NCBI RefSeq assembly: GCF_013488225.1
Contig: NZ_CP041238.1
Coordinates: 1,885,501 to 1,949,500 of the forward strand
Origin: Sinorhizobium mexicanum
GTDB taxonomy: Bacteria; Pseudomonadota; Alphaproteobacteria; Rhizobiales; Rhizobiaceae
Length of the DNA stretch: 64,000 nucleotides
Direction: 5' to 3'
Shown here: piece after piece, positions 26,486-35,605 of the stretch
Layout of the letters: every line of letters starts with the position of its first letter
Numbering within the stretch: the stretch's first letter is position 1
Translations under genes and position numbers: made by a program
The notes under the pieces: model-generated
Seen by the model: only the letters and a program-made list of their open reading frames with translations
The model's database searches: none
Told to the model about the DNA's origin: nothing

Positions 26486-28024
26486 ATGACGACATGGGAG
26501 ACTCAAGGCCTCGATGCCCTCCAGATGGGCCATATCAGGCATTACGACAATCTGTCCCGCCAGCTCCCCAACGACTGGTCGCTGATGAAGGGAAGGGGCG
26601 TCGGGCAGGACGATTTTGGCGGCTACCGTTTCCAGCTGGCTTACATGGCCTATGCCCTGGCCCTGGTGCACCGCCATAGGCTGCCGGCAGCTCCCGCGGT
26701 CTTCCAGCCGATCATGAAGCGTCTGATCGACAAGCTGTTGCTCCCGGAAGTCTGGATGTACTGGCACAACGTCAGCCGGGGCGGCAGCGTCTTCAACGCC
26801 CACCTTGCCCGGAATTACAAGGAAGAATGGGACCCGGTCGGCCGCGACAACATCATGTACAGCGCCTATGTCCAGTCGCTGACGCTCCTCTACCACTACC
26901 TTTTCGATGACCCCGTTTATGAACAGGAAGGCTCCCTCACGTTCCGGTTCTGGTCGTATTTCTGGGGTGGGGAAGCCAAGGAATTCAAGTACGACCAAAA
27001 ATCGCTGAATGATCACCTCTACTGGATGATGGTGAAGAGCGGTTACATCGGCGTCGCTTGCGAACCCAATTGCGTATTCCAGATATGCAATCAGCCCGCG
27101 ATCCTCGGTTTCCGCATGCACGATCTGGTCTACGGCGGCTCGATCGCGGAGGAGGTGACCCGCGAATACGAAGCCGCCTGGAAAGAATTCGGCAGGATCG
27201 GCGAGAACGGCCACTACCACATCATGTTGGCGGAGGACACGCGGGTCCCCCGGGCCAATGCGGCCGCCTATCCGTGGGTCGATGCCTGGCTCGGCACTCT
27301 TATGAACATGTGGAACCGCGAGTTCGTCAGGGAGAACTATCCACGGCAGGTGAGGGACTACCTCATCGGGTCCGCGGACGGCCTGTTGTCCGTGCGTTCC
27401 ACCCCCCGCCCTTCAATCAAGGGCGAAACGGTCGTGAATGATGACTGCGATTTTGGTTGGGTCGCGGCGTGGGCTTCGGAGATGGGCGATGAAGAAACCC
27501 TTTCGGGCCTTCTCAGGTATGCGGATCGCTACCTCTCACCGAACTGGCGTGACGGGGGCCTGTATTACCCGCGGAACGACGTGGAAGGCGATGAGTTCGG
27601 AAGCCGTCTCCTGGTTGAACCGCAGACCGGGAACGTTCTGCTCGGGTATTCCCGCCTGAACGTGGCCGACGGTCTCTGGAAGCTCTACAACGAGCCGTGG
27701 TCTAAAGAACGCTTCAAGCAACCCGCATTTAGGGAGGCAGCTGACGATATCGACGTCAGCGTGGCTTTCTACGATGCTGCGGACCGCACGCTGCACTTGG
27801 CGATGGGACGCAGTCGCGACCGCAAAGGCACGGGCAGGGTCGGTCTCGGCCCCGTTCCTTCCGAGGCACGTTGGGCGCTGGGATGCGACGGCGTCGAAGT
27901 GGCCTTAGGTCGGGGCAACGAAATCCTCTCCAGCGCCTTCGACACCTTGTCGGCGTCCGACGGAATGATCCGCTTCGATTGCGCCGGCGGCCCGAGCCGC
28001 AGTTTCAGGCTCGCTCTTTTGTAG
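26486..28024 (+). CDS. Linalool dehydratase/isomerase-like enzyme
   Basis: 512 residues, no signal peptide. The N-terminal HIRHYDNLS, the segment FQLAYMAYALA, then DNIMYSAYVQSLTLLYHY and GVACEPNCVFQICNQPA match the linalool dehydratase-isomerase of Castellaniella defragrans. C192 and C201 are nine residues apart, as are the two active-site cysteines of that enzyme, and D21 matches its conserved Asp. The active-site His of the DNIMY block appears to be Tyr (Y128). The known enzyme interconverts myrcene, linalool and geraniol; this protein is longer and exported signals are absent, so the substrate may differ. It is tightly coupled to the alcohol dehydrogenase upstream and the Sco-like gene downstream. 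Confidence 0.75.
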   Translation: MTTWETQGLDALQMGHIRHYDNLSRQLPNDWSLMKGRGVGQDDFGGYRFQLAYMAYALALVHRHRLPAAPAVFQPIMKRLIDKLLLPEVWMYWHNVSRGGSVFNAHLARNYKEEWDPVGRDNIMYSAYVQSLTLLYHYLFDDPVYEQEGSLTFRFWSYFWGGEAKEFKYDQKSLNDHLYWMMVKSGYIGVACEPNCVFQICNQPAILGFRMHDLVYGGSIAEEVTREYEAAWKEFGRIGENGHYHIMLAEDTRVPRANAAAYPWVDAWLGTLMNMWNREFVRENYPRQVRDYLIGSADGLLSVRSTPRPSIKGETVVNDDCDFGWVAAWASEMGDEETLSGLLRYADRYLSPNWRDGGLYYPRNDVEGDEFGSRLLVEPQTGNVLLGYSRLNVADGLWKLYNEPWSKERFKQPAFREAADDIDVSVAFYDAADRTLHLAMGRSRDRKGTGRVGLGPVPSEARWALGCDGVEVALGRGNEILSSAFDTLSASDGMIRFDCAGGPSRSFRLALL

Positions 28025-28033
28025 GAACCGCAC

Positions 28034-28537
28034 ATGCTGTCCGATTCGCCGATCACATTTGCTTTGACAGATCATTTCGGGACGCAAGTCGACCAGTCGA
28101 GCTATGCAGGCAGATGGATGCTGGTGTTCTTCGGCTTTACGAACTGCAGGGCGGTTTGCCCGAGAAATCTCGGCAAGCTAAGCGAGGCTCTCGCTCTTGT
28201 CCCGGACCTCGCAGACGAAATTCACCCGCTCTACGTCACCGTCGATCCGGCGAGGGACACGCCCGCGGTGATGCGGGAGTTTCTCGAGGCGCGTTTCCCA
28301 CGGTTCACGGGTCTGACCGGGAACGAGGCAGAGATCGGCCGCGCGAAGGATGGCTTCGGCGTCTTCGCGCGGCGGGTCGACGAAGGAGAGGGGCAGTATC
28401 AGATGCCTCATACTGCCCTCACGTACCTTTTGGACCGCCGCGGTCGATACCGAAGTCACTGGCCTTCCGTCCTCGAAGTAGAAGAAATCGGCGAACGTAT
28501 CCGACAGACCTTTGAAGCCCAGCTGGACGAGGATTAG
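28034..28537 (+). CDS. Sco1/SenC-family thioredoxin-like protein
   Basis: 167 residues. The copper-binding CxxxC is present in FGFTNCRAVCPRN and a conserved His in MPHTALTYLLD, both hallmarks of Sco proteins, and the thioredoxin-like body fits (LYVTVDPARDTP). Sco proteins usually carry a membrane anchor; none is seen here, so it may be cytoplasmic and act as a thiol-disulfide enzyme. It follows the dehydratase gene by 9 nt. Its stop overlaps the convergent AraC stop by 4 nt. Confidence 0.85.
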   Translation: MLSDSPITFALTDHFGTQVDQSSYAGRWMLVFFGFTNCRAVCPRNLGKLSEALALVPDLADEIHPLYVTVDPARDTPAVMREFLEARFPRFTGLTGNEAEIGRAKDGFGVFARRVDEGEGQYQMPHTALTYLLDRRGRYRSHWPSVLEVEEIGERIRQTFEAQLDED

Positions 28538-29445
28538 ACGAGCTGCGAGCCAGTGGCACCCTTGCGGACAGCGCCCGGTGTGTTGCCCGTGAGCGCGACG
28601 AAAAGGCGCGTCATGTGCGCCTGGTCGGAGAATCCGCAGGCATAGGCGATTTCCGAGATGCTTAGCTTCGTATCGCGCAACATGGAGGTGGCCTTCTTTA
28701 TTTTGTACTCTCGCAACCAACGATGAGGAGGAAGGCCGGTACTTCTCTTGAACGCCCGGAGGAAGCGCTCGACCGGAAGCTCGCATGCCGCGGCAAGCGC
28801 CTGGATGCTCACTCCGTCCTCTACCGAGGACGCGAGCAATTCGGTCGCGCGGCGAAGCTGCCAGTCCGCCAATGTCCCGGCTTGCGGAAGAGGTCGATTG
28901 AGCCCGCCGTAAGTTCGCGCGAGATGCAGGTAGGCCGCGATCGCGACGTGGTCGAAGAAGAGGGAGCCGTCATGAATGGGCTTCCCGAACAAGGGAGCGA
29001 GAACCTTCGCAAAGGTGTGCATTGCCGGATCGGAGACGGTGGGTAGGTATCGTAAGTCGCGTATCTGCGGCATGTCGTTTGACTGTGCGAGTTCCGAAAT
29101 GATTATCTCCGGGATGTAGAATTTGACGCAGTCGTAGAACGTCGGCAGATGCAACTGCGGCTCGTCCTGCAAATTCATGATGCTCATCGTGCCTGCCTCG
29201 CAGCTGCCCTTCCAGGTCAGCTTTCCGGCGCGGAAGGACTCAAACTTGGCGATCCCCTGGAGCCTTACCGTTACGATGTAGGCTTTCTCCACCGGAATGT
29301 AGTCGGTGAGGCCGGAACCGCGGCTACCGGTCGTCACGCGGGTCGCCGCCAGCTGTTCGGATTTCAGCGTCGAAGTTCGCATGAACGGCGCGTCGTCGAT
29401 GTTGAAGCGCCGGGCGAGTTCTACTCCATAGGCTCCGTACTGCAT
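28534..29445 (-). CDS. AraC-family transcriptional regulator
   Basis: 303 residues. The C-terminal two-HTH AraC domain is clear (VSIQALAAACELPVERFLRA and LSISEIAYACGFSDQAHMTR) and the N-terminal 170 residues form an AraC-like sensor region. It is convergent with the alcohol dehydrogenase-dehydratase-Sco operon and is its most likely dedicated regulator. AraC proteins usually bind two direct half-sites about two helical turns apart, which would fit the TTGAAC element upstream of that operon (inference). Confidence 0.9.
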   Translation of the reverse strand: MQYGAYGVELARRFNIDDAPFMRTSTLKSEQLAATRVTTGSRGSGLTDYIPVEKAYIVTVRLQGIAKFESFRAGKLTWKGSCEAGTMSIMNLQDEPQLHLPTFYDCVKFYIPEIIISELAQSNDMPQIRDLRYLPTVSDPAMHTFAKVLAPLFGKPIHDGSLFFDHVAIAAYLHLARTYGGLNRPLPQAGTLADWQLRRATELLASSVEDGVSIQALAAACELPVERFLRAFKRSTGLPPHRWLREYKIKKATSMLRDTKLSISEIAYACGFSDQAHMTRLFVALTGNTPGAVRKGATGSQLV

Positions 29446-29632
29446 GTTCAGCCTCCTTTTGCCCGCTTATTTGCGGGCTAAGGCGGCTTGGTGTCCATTA
29501 TACCGGGGTACATCGTTGAAGCGCTGCTTCCCTCGTGGCAAGCCTTCGCCATTCAATCAACGTCCGGAACGTACAAGACAGATCGACGGATCGGCATATC
29601 GTCGCGGAGCCATTAGTGGCCGGAGAACAATG

Positions 29633-29818
29633 ATGTCACCTCAGCAAGACACGAATGAACCGCTATCGCCTCGCTTCGAAGACGAAGCCGGCGACAAAAC
29701 CGAGACCACTCACAAAGGCCCGGCGAACGAGACAGAGCTGTTGCTTGACGAAGCGCTCGACGAGACTTTCCCCGCGAGTGATGCGATTTCCTCGATGCGA
29801 TTTACGCCGGGCCGTTGA
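29633..29818 (+). CDS. Small conserved acidic protein
   Basis: 61 residues from ATG 29633 (or 29630), with GGAG 7 nt upstream. The protein is acidic and ends ELLLDEALDETFPASDAIS plus a short tail, a motif I recognise from small hypothetical proteins of alphaproteobacteria. No known function. It lies 3 nt before the LysE gene, probably in an operon. Confidence 0.6.
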   Translation: MSPQQDTNEPLSPRFEDEAGDKTETTHKGPANETELLLDEALDETFPASDAISSMRFTPGR

Positions 29819-29821
29819 AAA

Positions 29822-30448
29822 ATGTCCTACGTTGCAATCTACATATCCATCCTGTCGGCGCTGCTCGCAGCTGCGATTAGCCCGGGTCCCAGCTTTCTTA
29901 CCGTTAGTCGCATCTCTGCCTCGCATTCGCGGAGCGACGGGCTCGCGGCTGCGGCAGCTATGGGGCTGGGTGGCTGCTTGTTTTCTGTCCTGGCGTTGGC
30001 CGGGCTGACATCGCTGTTATCGCGCTTCCAGTGGCTCGACGTGGTGCTGAAGCTCCTCGGCGGCGGGTACCTCGTGTACATCGGGATTCAGTCGTGGCGG
30101 CATGCGAGCTCGCCATTGCCGCGGACCACGGCGACATCAGGGGGAAAATCGATCTGGCGTAGCTTCCGCTCGGCATTCCTGGTTCAGGTGAGCAACCCGA
30201 AAACCATCGTGGTCTACGCGAGCGTCTTCGCTAGCCTTCTGCCCGCCGAAACGCCAACCGAATTCATCGCTACGATCCCCATCGGCGTATTCATGATCGA
30301 AACCGGTTGGTATGCTTTAGTCGCCCTTGGTTTTTCTTCGCACCATGTCCAGGGTGCATATGATTCCGCGAAAAGGCTCATCGACCGATCAGTCGGCATA
30401 CTTATCGCGGGTCTGGGGGTGCGTCTCATCGGTCTCGCGCATCACTGA
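29822..30448 (+). CDS. LysE/RhtB-family exporter
   Basis: 208 residues with five or six hydrophobic segments. The N-terminal AAAISPGPSFLTV and the GGGYLVYIGIQ segment are typical of LysE/RhtB exporters of amino acids and similar compounds. The substrate is unknown. It is 3 nt downstream of the small acidic protein. Confidence 0.88.
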   Translation: MSYVAIYISILSALLAAAISPGPSFLTVSRISASHSRSDGLAAAAAMGLGGCLFSVLALAGLTSLLSRFQWLDVVLKLLGGGYLVYIGIQSWRHASSPLPRTTATSGGKSIWRSFRSAFLVQVSNPKTIVVYASVFASLLPAETPTEFIATIPIGVFMIETGWYALVALGFSSHHVQGAYDSAKRLIDRSVGILIAGLGVRLIGLAHH

Positions 30449-31075
30449 CACGCCGTCCCACTCGTGAGATCGCGAATAAAATAAGCAACGATGGTTGATA
30501 AGGTCGAAAAGATCGCGCCGACGTCCTCTTCAAGGCCGGCGAACATATATGAGAGCACCTCGATAACCTGAGAGCCCGATGGGGCTTGGATCGCTCACCG
30601 GCAATCCACCATCACGGCAGGTCTCAAGGAGAGAGCGGACGCCAACGGCGCGACCCGTGACAGCAACCAACGCGAGTGTGCCGGCGGCAGTGATAGGCAA
30701 CACCCTGACGATGAGAGGTCGAATGGGCACGCGGAGGATAGGCAACCTCCTGCAGACCTGCTGTCAGGCGAAAGCGAGCGGATCGGGACTGGGAACTGGG
30801 ACGAAGACCTCCCGTTCAGCGAGCACGTCGGTTACCTTTGAAGCGCCGGAAGTAAAGGCCCCCACTTTGGTTTCGAGCAAAGAAATAGGCTTGAGGAGCT
30901 GAACCGTGGCTCGAGGTCGCCACCGTCCTTTCAACAATCGTGTCTGACGTTCAATAGGCGGCGCGTAGCCCTGAATATGTTCGCTCGGAAACTGGCGCGG
31001 AACGGCAAGTTCGGGGGCAGCCCCTAAGACGCGACCTGCGGCGGTTTCTCTTGTTCCTCTTCGAAAGGGTTCTTC
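30449..31075. other. 627-nt gap with no convincing gene
   Basis: Short open frames on both strands (about 30530-30745 minus and 30579-30902 plus) have no ribosome sites and no recognisable family, so I do not call them. The only pattern is the TTGAAC-type element at 30929-30954, 122 nt before the isochorismatase start. Confidence 0.4.
30929..30957 (-). promoter_or_regulatory. TTGAAC 20-bp direct repeat (site 3)
   Basis: On the minus strand CTATTGAACG (ending at 30957) with TTGAAC at 30954-30949 and the near match TTGAAA at 30934-30929, exactly 20 bp apart. It lies 119 nt upstream of the isochorismatase-like gene. Confidence 0.5.
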
Positions 31076-31687
31076 ATGTCCGCCACCCCGGGTTTCATCC
31101 GTAAGGAAGATGCCGTAGTTCTGATGCTCGATCACCAGACTGGTCTCTTTTCGCTCGTCAGAGACTTCCAACCCGACGAATTCCGCAACAACGTCCTGGC
31201 TCTCGCGGCCACTGCAAAGTATTTTGGCCTCCCCACCATTCTGGCGACGAGCATGGATCAGGGGCCAAACGGCGTGCTCCTCCCACAACTGAGGGAAATT
31301 CTCCCGGATGCGCCGGTGATCAAGCGTCCCGGTGAGATTAATGCTTGGGACAATCCGGAATTCCTCACAACCCTGAAGGCGACGGGCAAAAAGCAGATCA
31401 TCGTCGCGGGCATCGTAACCGACGTTTGTGTGGCGATGCCGACCCTCTCGGCGTTGGCCGAAGGCTACGAGGTCTTCGTGGTAGTTGACGCATCCGGGAC
31501 CTTCAGCAACGTCGCGCGCGATTCCGCCCACATTCGCATGGCGAACGCCGGCGCGCAGCTGATCAATTGGTTTGCCGTCGCGTGCGAACTTCAGCGCGAT
31601 TGGCGAAATGGGCTCGAAGGCCTCGCGGCTCTCTTCGAGAAACACATCCCGGATTACGGCAACCTCATCAGCGGCCTGAAGCGCTAG
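31076..31687 (+). CDS. Isochorismatase-family (YcaC-like) hydrolase
   Basis: 203 residues with GAAAGGGT before ATG 31076. The cysteine hydrolase fold shows the catalytic Asp in VLMLDHQTGL, the Lys in VIKRPGEINAW and the nucleophile Cys in VTDVCVAMPT. This matches the YcaC-like branch, for which substrates are not settled. It stands alone before an MFS transporter, with a strong hairpin between them. Confidence 0.87.
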   Translation: MSATPGFIRKEDAVVLMLDHQTGLFSLVRDFQPDEFRNNVLALAATAKYFGLPTILATSMDQGPNGVLLPQLREILPDAPVIKRPGEINAWDNPEFLTTLKATGKKQIIVAGIVTDVCVAMPTLSALAEGYEVFVVVDASGTFSNVARDSAHIRMANAGAQLINWFAVACELQRDWRNGLEGLAALFEKHIPDYGNLISGLKR

Positions 31688-31739
31688 CTCAGGACACTCT
31701 CCGGCAACTCGACCTGTACCCCTTTGGTGGGAAGACGCG

Positions 31740-31763
31740 GGGAGGGCGGTTTACCGCCCTCCC
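31740..31763. repeat. Perfect 11-bp inverted repeat
   Basis: GGGAGGGCGGT and its complement are separated by only two T. There is no T-run on the plus strand after it, so it may be a rho-independent-like terminator without a tail or an RNA structure just ahead of the MFS gene (31787). Confidence 0.5.
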
Positions 31764-31786
31764 GACCCGTCCGGCACGACCCGAGC

Positions 31787-33088
31787 ATGAGGGACATGGA
31801 TCACCATTCGCATCACGGTCTCGCCCAAAGCCCACGGCTCAAACATCGTTCGGGCCAAATTGTCGCCGTAACCGGAGCACTGTCTCTTGCCGTTGCGATG
31901 GGCATCGGACGGTTTGCTTTCACGCCGCTCATGCCGATGATGGCCCAAGAAGAGATTTTGGACATTGCCGCTGGGAGCAATCTCGCCAGCGCCAACTATC
32001 TCGGCTATCTAACCGGAGCGATGCTACTGACGGGCGCGCCGAGGGTGATCCCGAACGGGGTGCTCGTACGATTGAGCTTGATCGCGACTGCGGTGCTCAC
32101 GGCGGCGATGGCGATCAACTGGCCCGTCGGATGGCTTTTCTTCCGCTTCCTCGCCGGCGCATTCAGCGCGTTCGCCTTTGTGGGCACCTCGGCTTGGGCG
32201 TTCGCTCATCTAACGCGGTTGGACGCCAGCCATTTCGGCGGCATTGTCTTCACTGGACCAGGTCTGGGTATCGCGTTCTCGGGCATCGTGGCGTGGGAGC
32301 TCTTCGCAGTCGACCTGACGACCGCGAGCGCGTGGCTGGCGTTCGCGGCAGTTTCCTTTGTCGCGACGTTCATATTGTGGCCGGTGCTGGGGGACCGCGA
32401 GCTTCCGCCTCGGAAGGATGCAAACGCCCGGGGAGAACCTGCTGCGGGCCGGATCGACCGGATGGAAATGGTCGTATTCGCACTCGCTTACGGTTTCGCC
32501 GGCTTTGGCTACATCGTTACGGCCACCTTCCTCCCGGCAATGGCTCATGCCGAGCTTCCCCGGTCGATCTGGTTAGACGCCTTCTGGCCGCTCTTCGGCG
32601 CGGCGGCCGCCGTCGGCTGCGTCGTAGCTGTGAACGTTGCGAAGCGGTTTGATCCGAGGATTCTTCTGTTCGTCGCCTACGTGACGCAGGCGATCGGCGT
32701 GACGATAATCCTTCCTCTGCCGACTCTTGCCGGCTTCACCGCCTGCAGCATTTTGGTGGGGCTACCCTTCACCGCCATCAACTTCTTCGCGCTCAAGGAA
32801 GTGCAGCGCCTCCGTCCACACGCTCCCGCGAGGTACATGGGAATGCTGACCGCCCTTTACGGCATTGGTCAGATTGCCGGTCCGCCCGTCGTTGCCGTCT
32901 TGCTGTCGAACGCGGCATCCGTGGAAGCCGGATACAACGCTGCGCTTGTCGTCGCCGCCGCCTCGCTTGCGCTGGGTAGTCTCATCTATCTGTACATGTA
33001 CTTCCGCTGGCCGCTGGGCGAACCGGTGATGGGAAGCACTGCTCCGCCGCATCGGACTGACCATGGCAAACCTGGAGCCAATCTATGA
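31787..33088 (+). CDS. MFS transporter (YbfB/YjiJ type)
   Basis: 433 residues if ATG 31787 is used; ATG 31796 is a second choice, with GAGGGAC before it. About 12 hydrophobic segments are seen. The GIGRFAFTPLMPMM motif after helix 1 is typical of the YbfB/YjiJ group of the major facilitator superfamily. The N-terminus carries a His-rich stretch (MDHHSHHG). The stop overlaps the start of the next gene by 4 nt. Substrate unknown. Confidence 0.82.
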   Translation: MRDMDHHSHHGLAQSPRLKHRSGQIVAVTGALSLAVAMGIGRFAFTPLMPMMAQEEILDIAAGSNLASANYLGYLTGAMLLTGAPRVIPNGVLVRLSLIATAVLTAAMAINWPVGWLFFRFLAGAFSAFAFVGTSAWAFAHLTRLDASHFGGIVFTGPGLGIAFSGIVAWELFAVDLTTASAWLAFAAVSFVATFILWPVLGDRELPPRKDANARGEPAAGRIDRMEMVVFALAYGFAGFGYIVTATFLPAMAHAELPRSIWLDAFWPLFGAAAAVGCVVAVNVAKRFDPRILLFVAYVTQAIGVTIILPLPTLAGFTACSILVGLPFTAINFFALKEVQRLRPHAPARYMGMLTALYGIGQIAGPPVVAVLLSNAASVEAGYNAALVVAAASLALGSLIYLYMYFRWPLGEPVMGSTAPPHRTDHGKPGANL

Positions 33089-34095
33089 CTTCTTCTTCCG
33101 CGCAAGCAACGTCGGATGGTCTCGAACGTGGGCGAGGTCTTCGGCTCCCATTGTTGCCAGCTTCGGCGTTCGGCATCGTCCTGGGGACTGCCGGACTTGC
33201 GAATTCCTGGCGTGCGGCGTCTTCGTATTGGGGCCTCCCTGAGCAAATCGGAGCCGGAGTCGCTATTGCGGCCGTCGCAATCTGGATCGTGCTGACAACG
33301 CTTTTCGCTATTAAATGGCTTGTCTTCCGTGGCGATGCCGTCGAGGAGGTTTTTCACCCCGTGCAGTGCTGTTTCGTCGGCCTGGTCGGTGTGTCCACGA
33401 TGTTGGCGGCAGGGGCGATGCTGCCCTGGTGGCCGGGGTGCGCGAAGGCGCTCTTCTGGGTCGGCTTCGCCTACACGATCGCGTTTGGCGTCTGGCGCAC
33501 AGGTGATCTTTGGCACGGCGGCCGCGATCCGTCGACGACGACCGCGGTGTTATACCTCCCCACCGTCGCCGGATCGTTCGTAACGGCGATCGTTGGCACC
33601 CATTTCGCCGGCCCGGTTTTCGGTCAGATGGCTTTCGGAGCGGGTCTGTTTTCCTGGTTGGCGATCGAGTCCGTGTTGCTCCACCGGTTATTGACGGCCG
33701 TCGAACTTGCTGACGCGCTTCGACCGACCATCGGCATCCAGCTGGCACCTCCGGCCGTCGGGTCGGTCGCCTATCTCAGCACAAGCTCGGGACATCCCGA
33801 TATCCTGATCCTGACGATGTTCGGGTATGCGGTATTGCAGACGTTGCTGATGCTCCGGATACTGCCTTGGGTGATGAAACAGGGCTTTTCGGCGTCGTAT
33901 TGGGCATTCACGTTCGGAGCGACGTCGTTGGCAACCTCCGCGATTAAGCTTGCGCAGCGCGACGCGGGAGAACCCATATATCAGCTGGCTAAGGTCGCCT
34001 TTGCGCTTGCCAACATCACCGTTGGCATCATCGCAGTGATGAGCCTGATCCTTCTCCTTCGGGGCGCTTTGTTTAGCATGAAGCGAGTCGAATAG
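33085..34095 (+). CDS. TehA/SLAC1-family transporter
   Basis: 336 residues with about ten hydrophobic segments. PASAFGIVLGTAGLANSWRA and the later helices match the TehA/SLAC1 family of anion channels and tellurite-resistance proteins. Anion or dicarboxylate transport is possible. It is translationally coupled to the MFS gene by ATGA. Confidence 0.85.
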   Translation: MTSSSAQATSDGLERGRGLRLPLLPASAFGIVLGTAGLANSWRAASSYWGLPEQIGAGVAIAAVAIWIVLTTLFAIKWLVFRGDAVEEVFHPVQCCFVGLVGVSTMLAAGAMLPWWPGCAKALFWVGFAYTIAFGVWRTGDLWHGGRDPSTTTAVLYLPTVAGSFVTAIVGTHFAGPVFGQMAFGAGLFSWLAIESVLLHRLLTAVELADALRPTIGIQLAPPAVGSVAYLSTSSGHPDILILTMFGYAVLQTLLMLRILPWVMKQGFSASYWAFTFGATSLATSAIKLAQRDAGEPIYQLAKVAFALANITVGIIAVMSLILLLRGALFSMKRVE

Positions 34096-34227
34096 CGGTG
34101 GCCGTCGGACTTGATCGCATCTTTGCCCCGCCGGCCGCGGGAAGCTCATGTCGCGCGACGACCAGCGGTTTGTAACTTTTCTGCTTTCCGTGCGTTCTGT
34201 CGGGCGACCTAACGAACGGAGGCAGTG

Positions 34228-34405
34228 ATGTCGAAGCGCGAACTCATCGATGCCGGGACCGACAAAGCGCTACGTGCGGCGCGACGAAAGCGGGAAGTTC
34301 AAACAGTCGGTGGATGTCGGCCGTTCCCTGTCGTCGGACAGGAAACAGAAGGCGAAGCACGATGCGAAGCCCGGCCAGGGCGACAAGGGCGACCGCAAGA
34401 AGTAG
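34228..34405 (+). pseudogene. Small rhizobial protein with +1 frameshift
   Basis: Starting at ATG 34228 the frame reads MSKRELIDAGTDK. Dropping one base near 34267 lets it continue as RYVRRDESGKFKQSVDVGRS and on to a stop at 34403-34405. The full reading matches a family of about 58-residue proteins that I know from rhizobia (RELIDTGTDKRYVRRD type). Without the correction the frame becomes unrelated sequence. The element is either a pseudogene or contains a single-base sequencing error. GGAGGCAG precedes the ATG. It lies directly before the exonuclease III gene. Confidence 0.6.
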
Positions 34406-34409
34406 GTCC

Positions 34410-35219
34410 GTGAAGATCGCCACCTATAACGTCAACGGGGTGAATGGCCGTCTGGATGTCCTGCTGCGGTGGCTGGAGGAGGCGTCACCCGACGTCGTCT
34501 GCCTTCAGGAACTGAAGGCACCAGACCCGAAGTTCCCCCTGAAAGCCATCGAGGCTGCCGGATACGGAGCGATTTGGCACGGCCAGAAGAGTTGGAACGG
34601 GGTGGCGATCCTCGCCAGAGACAGGGAGCCGACGCTGACGCGCAAGGGCCTGCCTGGTGATCCGGACGACACCCACAGCCGCTATATCGAGGCAGCGATC
34701 GACGGCATGGTGATCGGCTGCCTCTATCTGCCCAACGGCAATCCCTATCCGGGACCGAAGTTCGAATACAAGCTGGCATGGTTCCGCAGGCTGACGGCTT
34801 ATGCGGCAGAGCTGCTGGAACTCGGCGCGCCGGTGATCCTCGCTGGCGACTACAACGTCATGCCGACGGAACTCGATGTCTACAAACCGGAGCGTTGGGT
34901 GAACGACGCGCTGTTCCGCGTCGAGGTCAGAGACGCTTATCACCGCCTGCTCGAACAGGGCTGGACGGATGCCCTCCGGCAGCTTCATCCCGGCGGACGC
35001 GTCTACACCTTTTGGGACTACTTCCGAAATGCGTTCGTGCGGGACGCCGGCCTTCGCATAGATCACTTCTTGCTCAGCCCGGATGTCACCAAACGGCTTT
35101 CGGCTGCGGTGGTCGACAAGCATGTCCGGGGATGGGAGCGCACAAGCGATCACGCGCCGGTTTGGATCGAGCTTTCAGATGTACCTAAGAGACGGAGGAA
35201 GACAAATGACGATGAATGA
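34410..35219 (+). CDS. xthA: Exodeoxyribonuclease III / AP endonuclease
   Basis: 269 residues from GTG 34410, whose product begins KIATYNVNGVNGR. The exonuclease-endonuclease-phosphatase fold is complete: Glu in CLQELKAPD, NGVAILAR, the catalytic GDYNVMPTELD and the C-terminal RIDHFLLSPD and SDHAPV. It removes abasic sites and 3' blocking groups in base excision repair. It overlaps the following small gene by 14 nt. LigD, another repair enzyme, is in the next block, on the other strand. Confidence 0.92.
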   Translation: MKIATYNVNGVNGRLDVLLRWLEEASPDVVCLQELKAPDPKFPLKAIEAAGYGAIWHGQKSWNGVAILARDREPTLTRKGLPGDPDDTHSRYIEAAIDGMVIGCLYLPNGNPYPGPKFEYKLAWFRRLTAYAAELLELGAPVILAGDYNVMPTELDVYKPERWVNDALFRVEVRDAYHRLLEQGWTDALRQLHPGGRVYTFWDYFRNAFVRDAGLRIDHFLLSPDVTKRLSAAVVDKHVRGWERTSDHAPVWIELSDVPKRRRKTNDDE

Positions 35220-35430
35220 CTGGCGCGCCGACCTGCATCTCGGGTTGGAAAAACTGGTCGATGCCGCCGTCGTTGCCGGCGCGCGCCAGGAGGATGTCTA
35301 CGCCGCCGTTCTTGACGAGATTGGAAACCTTCGGCTCGCCTACGAACGAGACCCCGATCCCGCCGACGACGTCAGCGAACAGGTCGTCGAAGAACCGTCC
35401 AACAATTGGCCTGCCGCCGACAAAGGCTGA
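35206..35430 (+). CDS. Small acidic hypothetical protein
   Basis: 74 residues from ATG 35206, with GACGGAGGAA eight nt upstream. Contains LEKLVDAAVVAGARQEDVYA and an acidic tail. No recognised domain. It is co-transcribed with the exonuclease gene, which it overlaps. A possible partner or an unrelated hitchhiker. Confidence 0.6.
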   Translation: MTMNDWRADLHLGLEKLVDAAVVAGARQEDVYAAVLDEIGNLRLAYERDPDPADDVSEQVVEEPSNNWPAADKG

Positions 35431-35605
35431 GCCGCACCGGCGGAGGGCACGGCAGGGAAGACGGTGGCCTTAGCCCATCACGCTCGGTCGGGGAGATCGA
35501 TTCTCCCTAGTTTCGAAGCTATCCGCTGTCCGGCTGCTGCGCCTCCGCAGGCGATCCGTCTCCAGCGTATGATACCTGATGACTCTTGAGGAGTTCACTG
35601 CGCAA

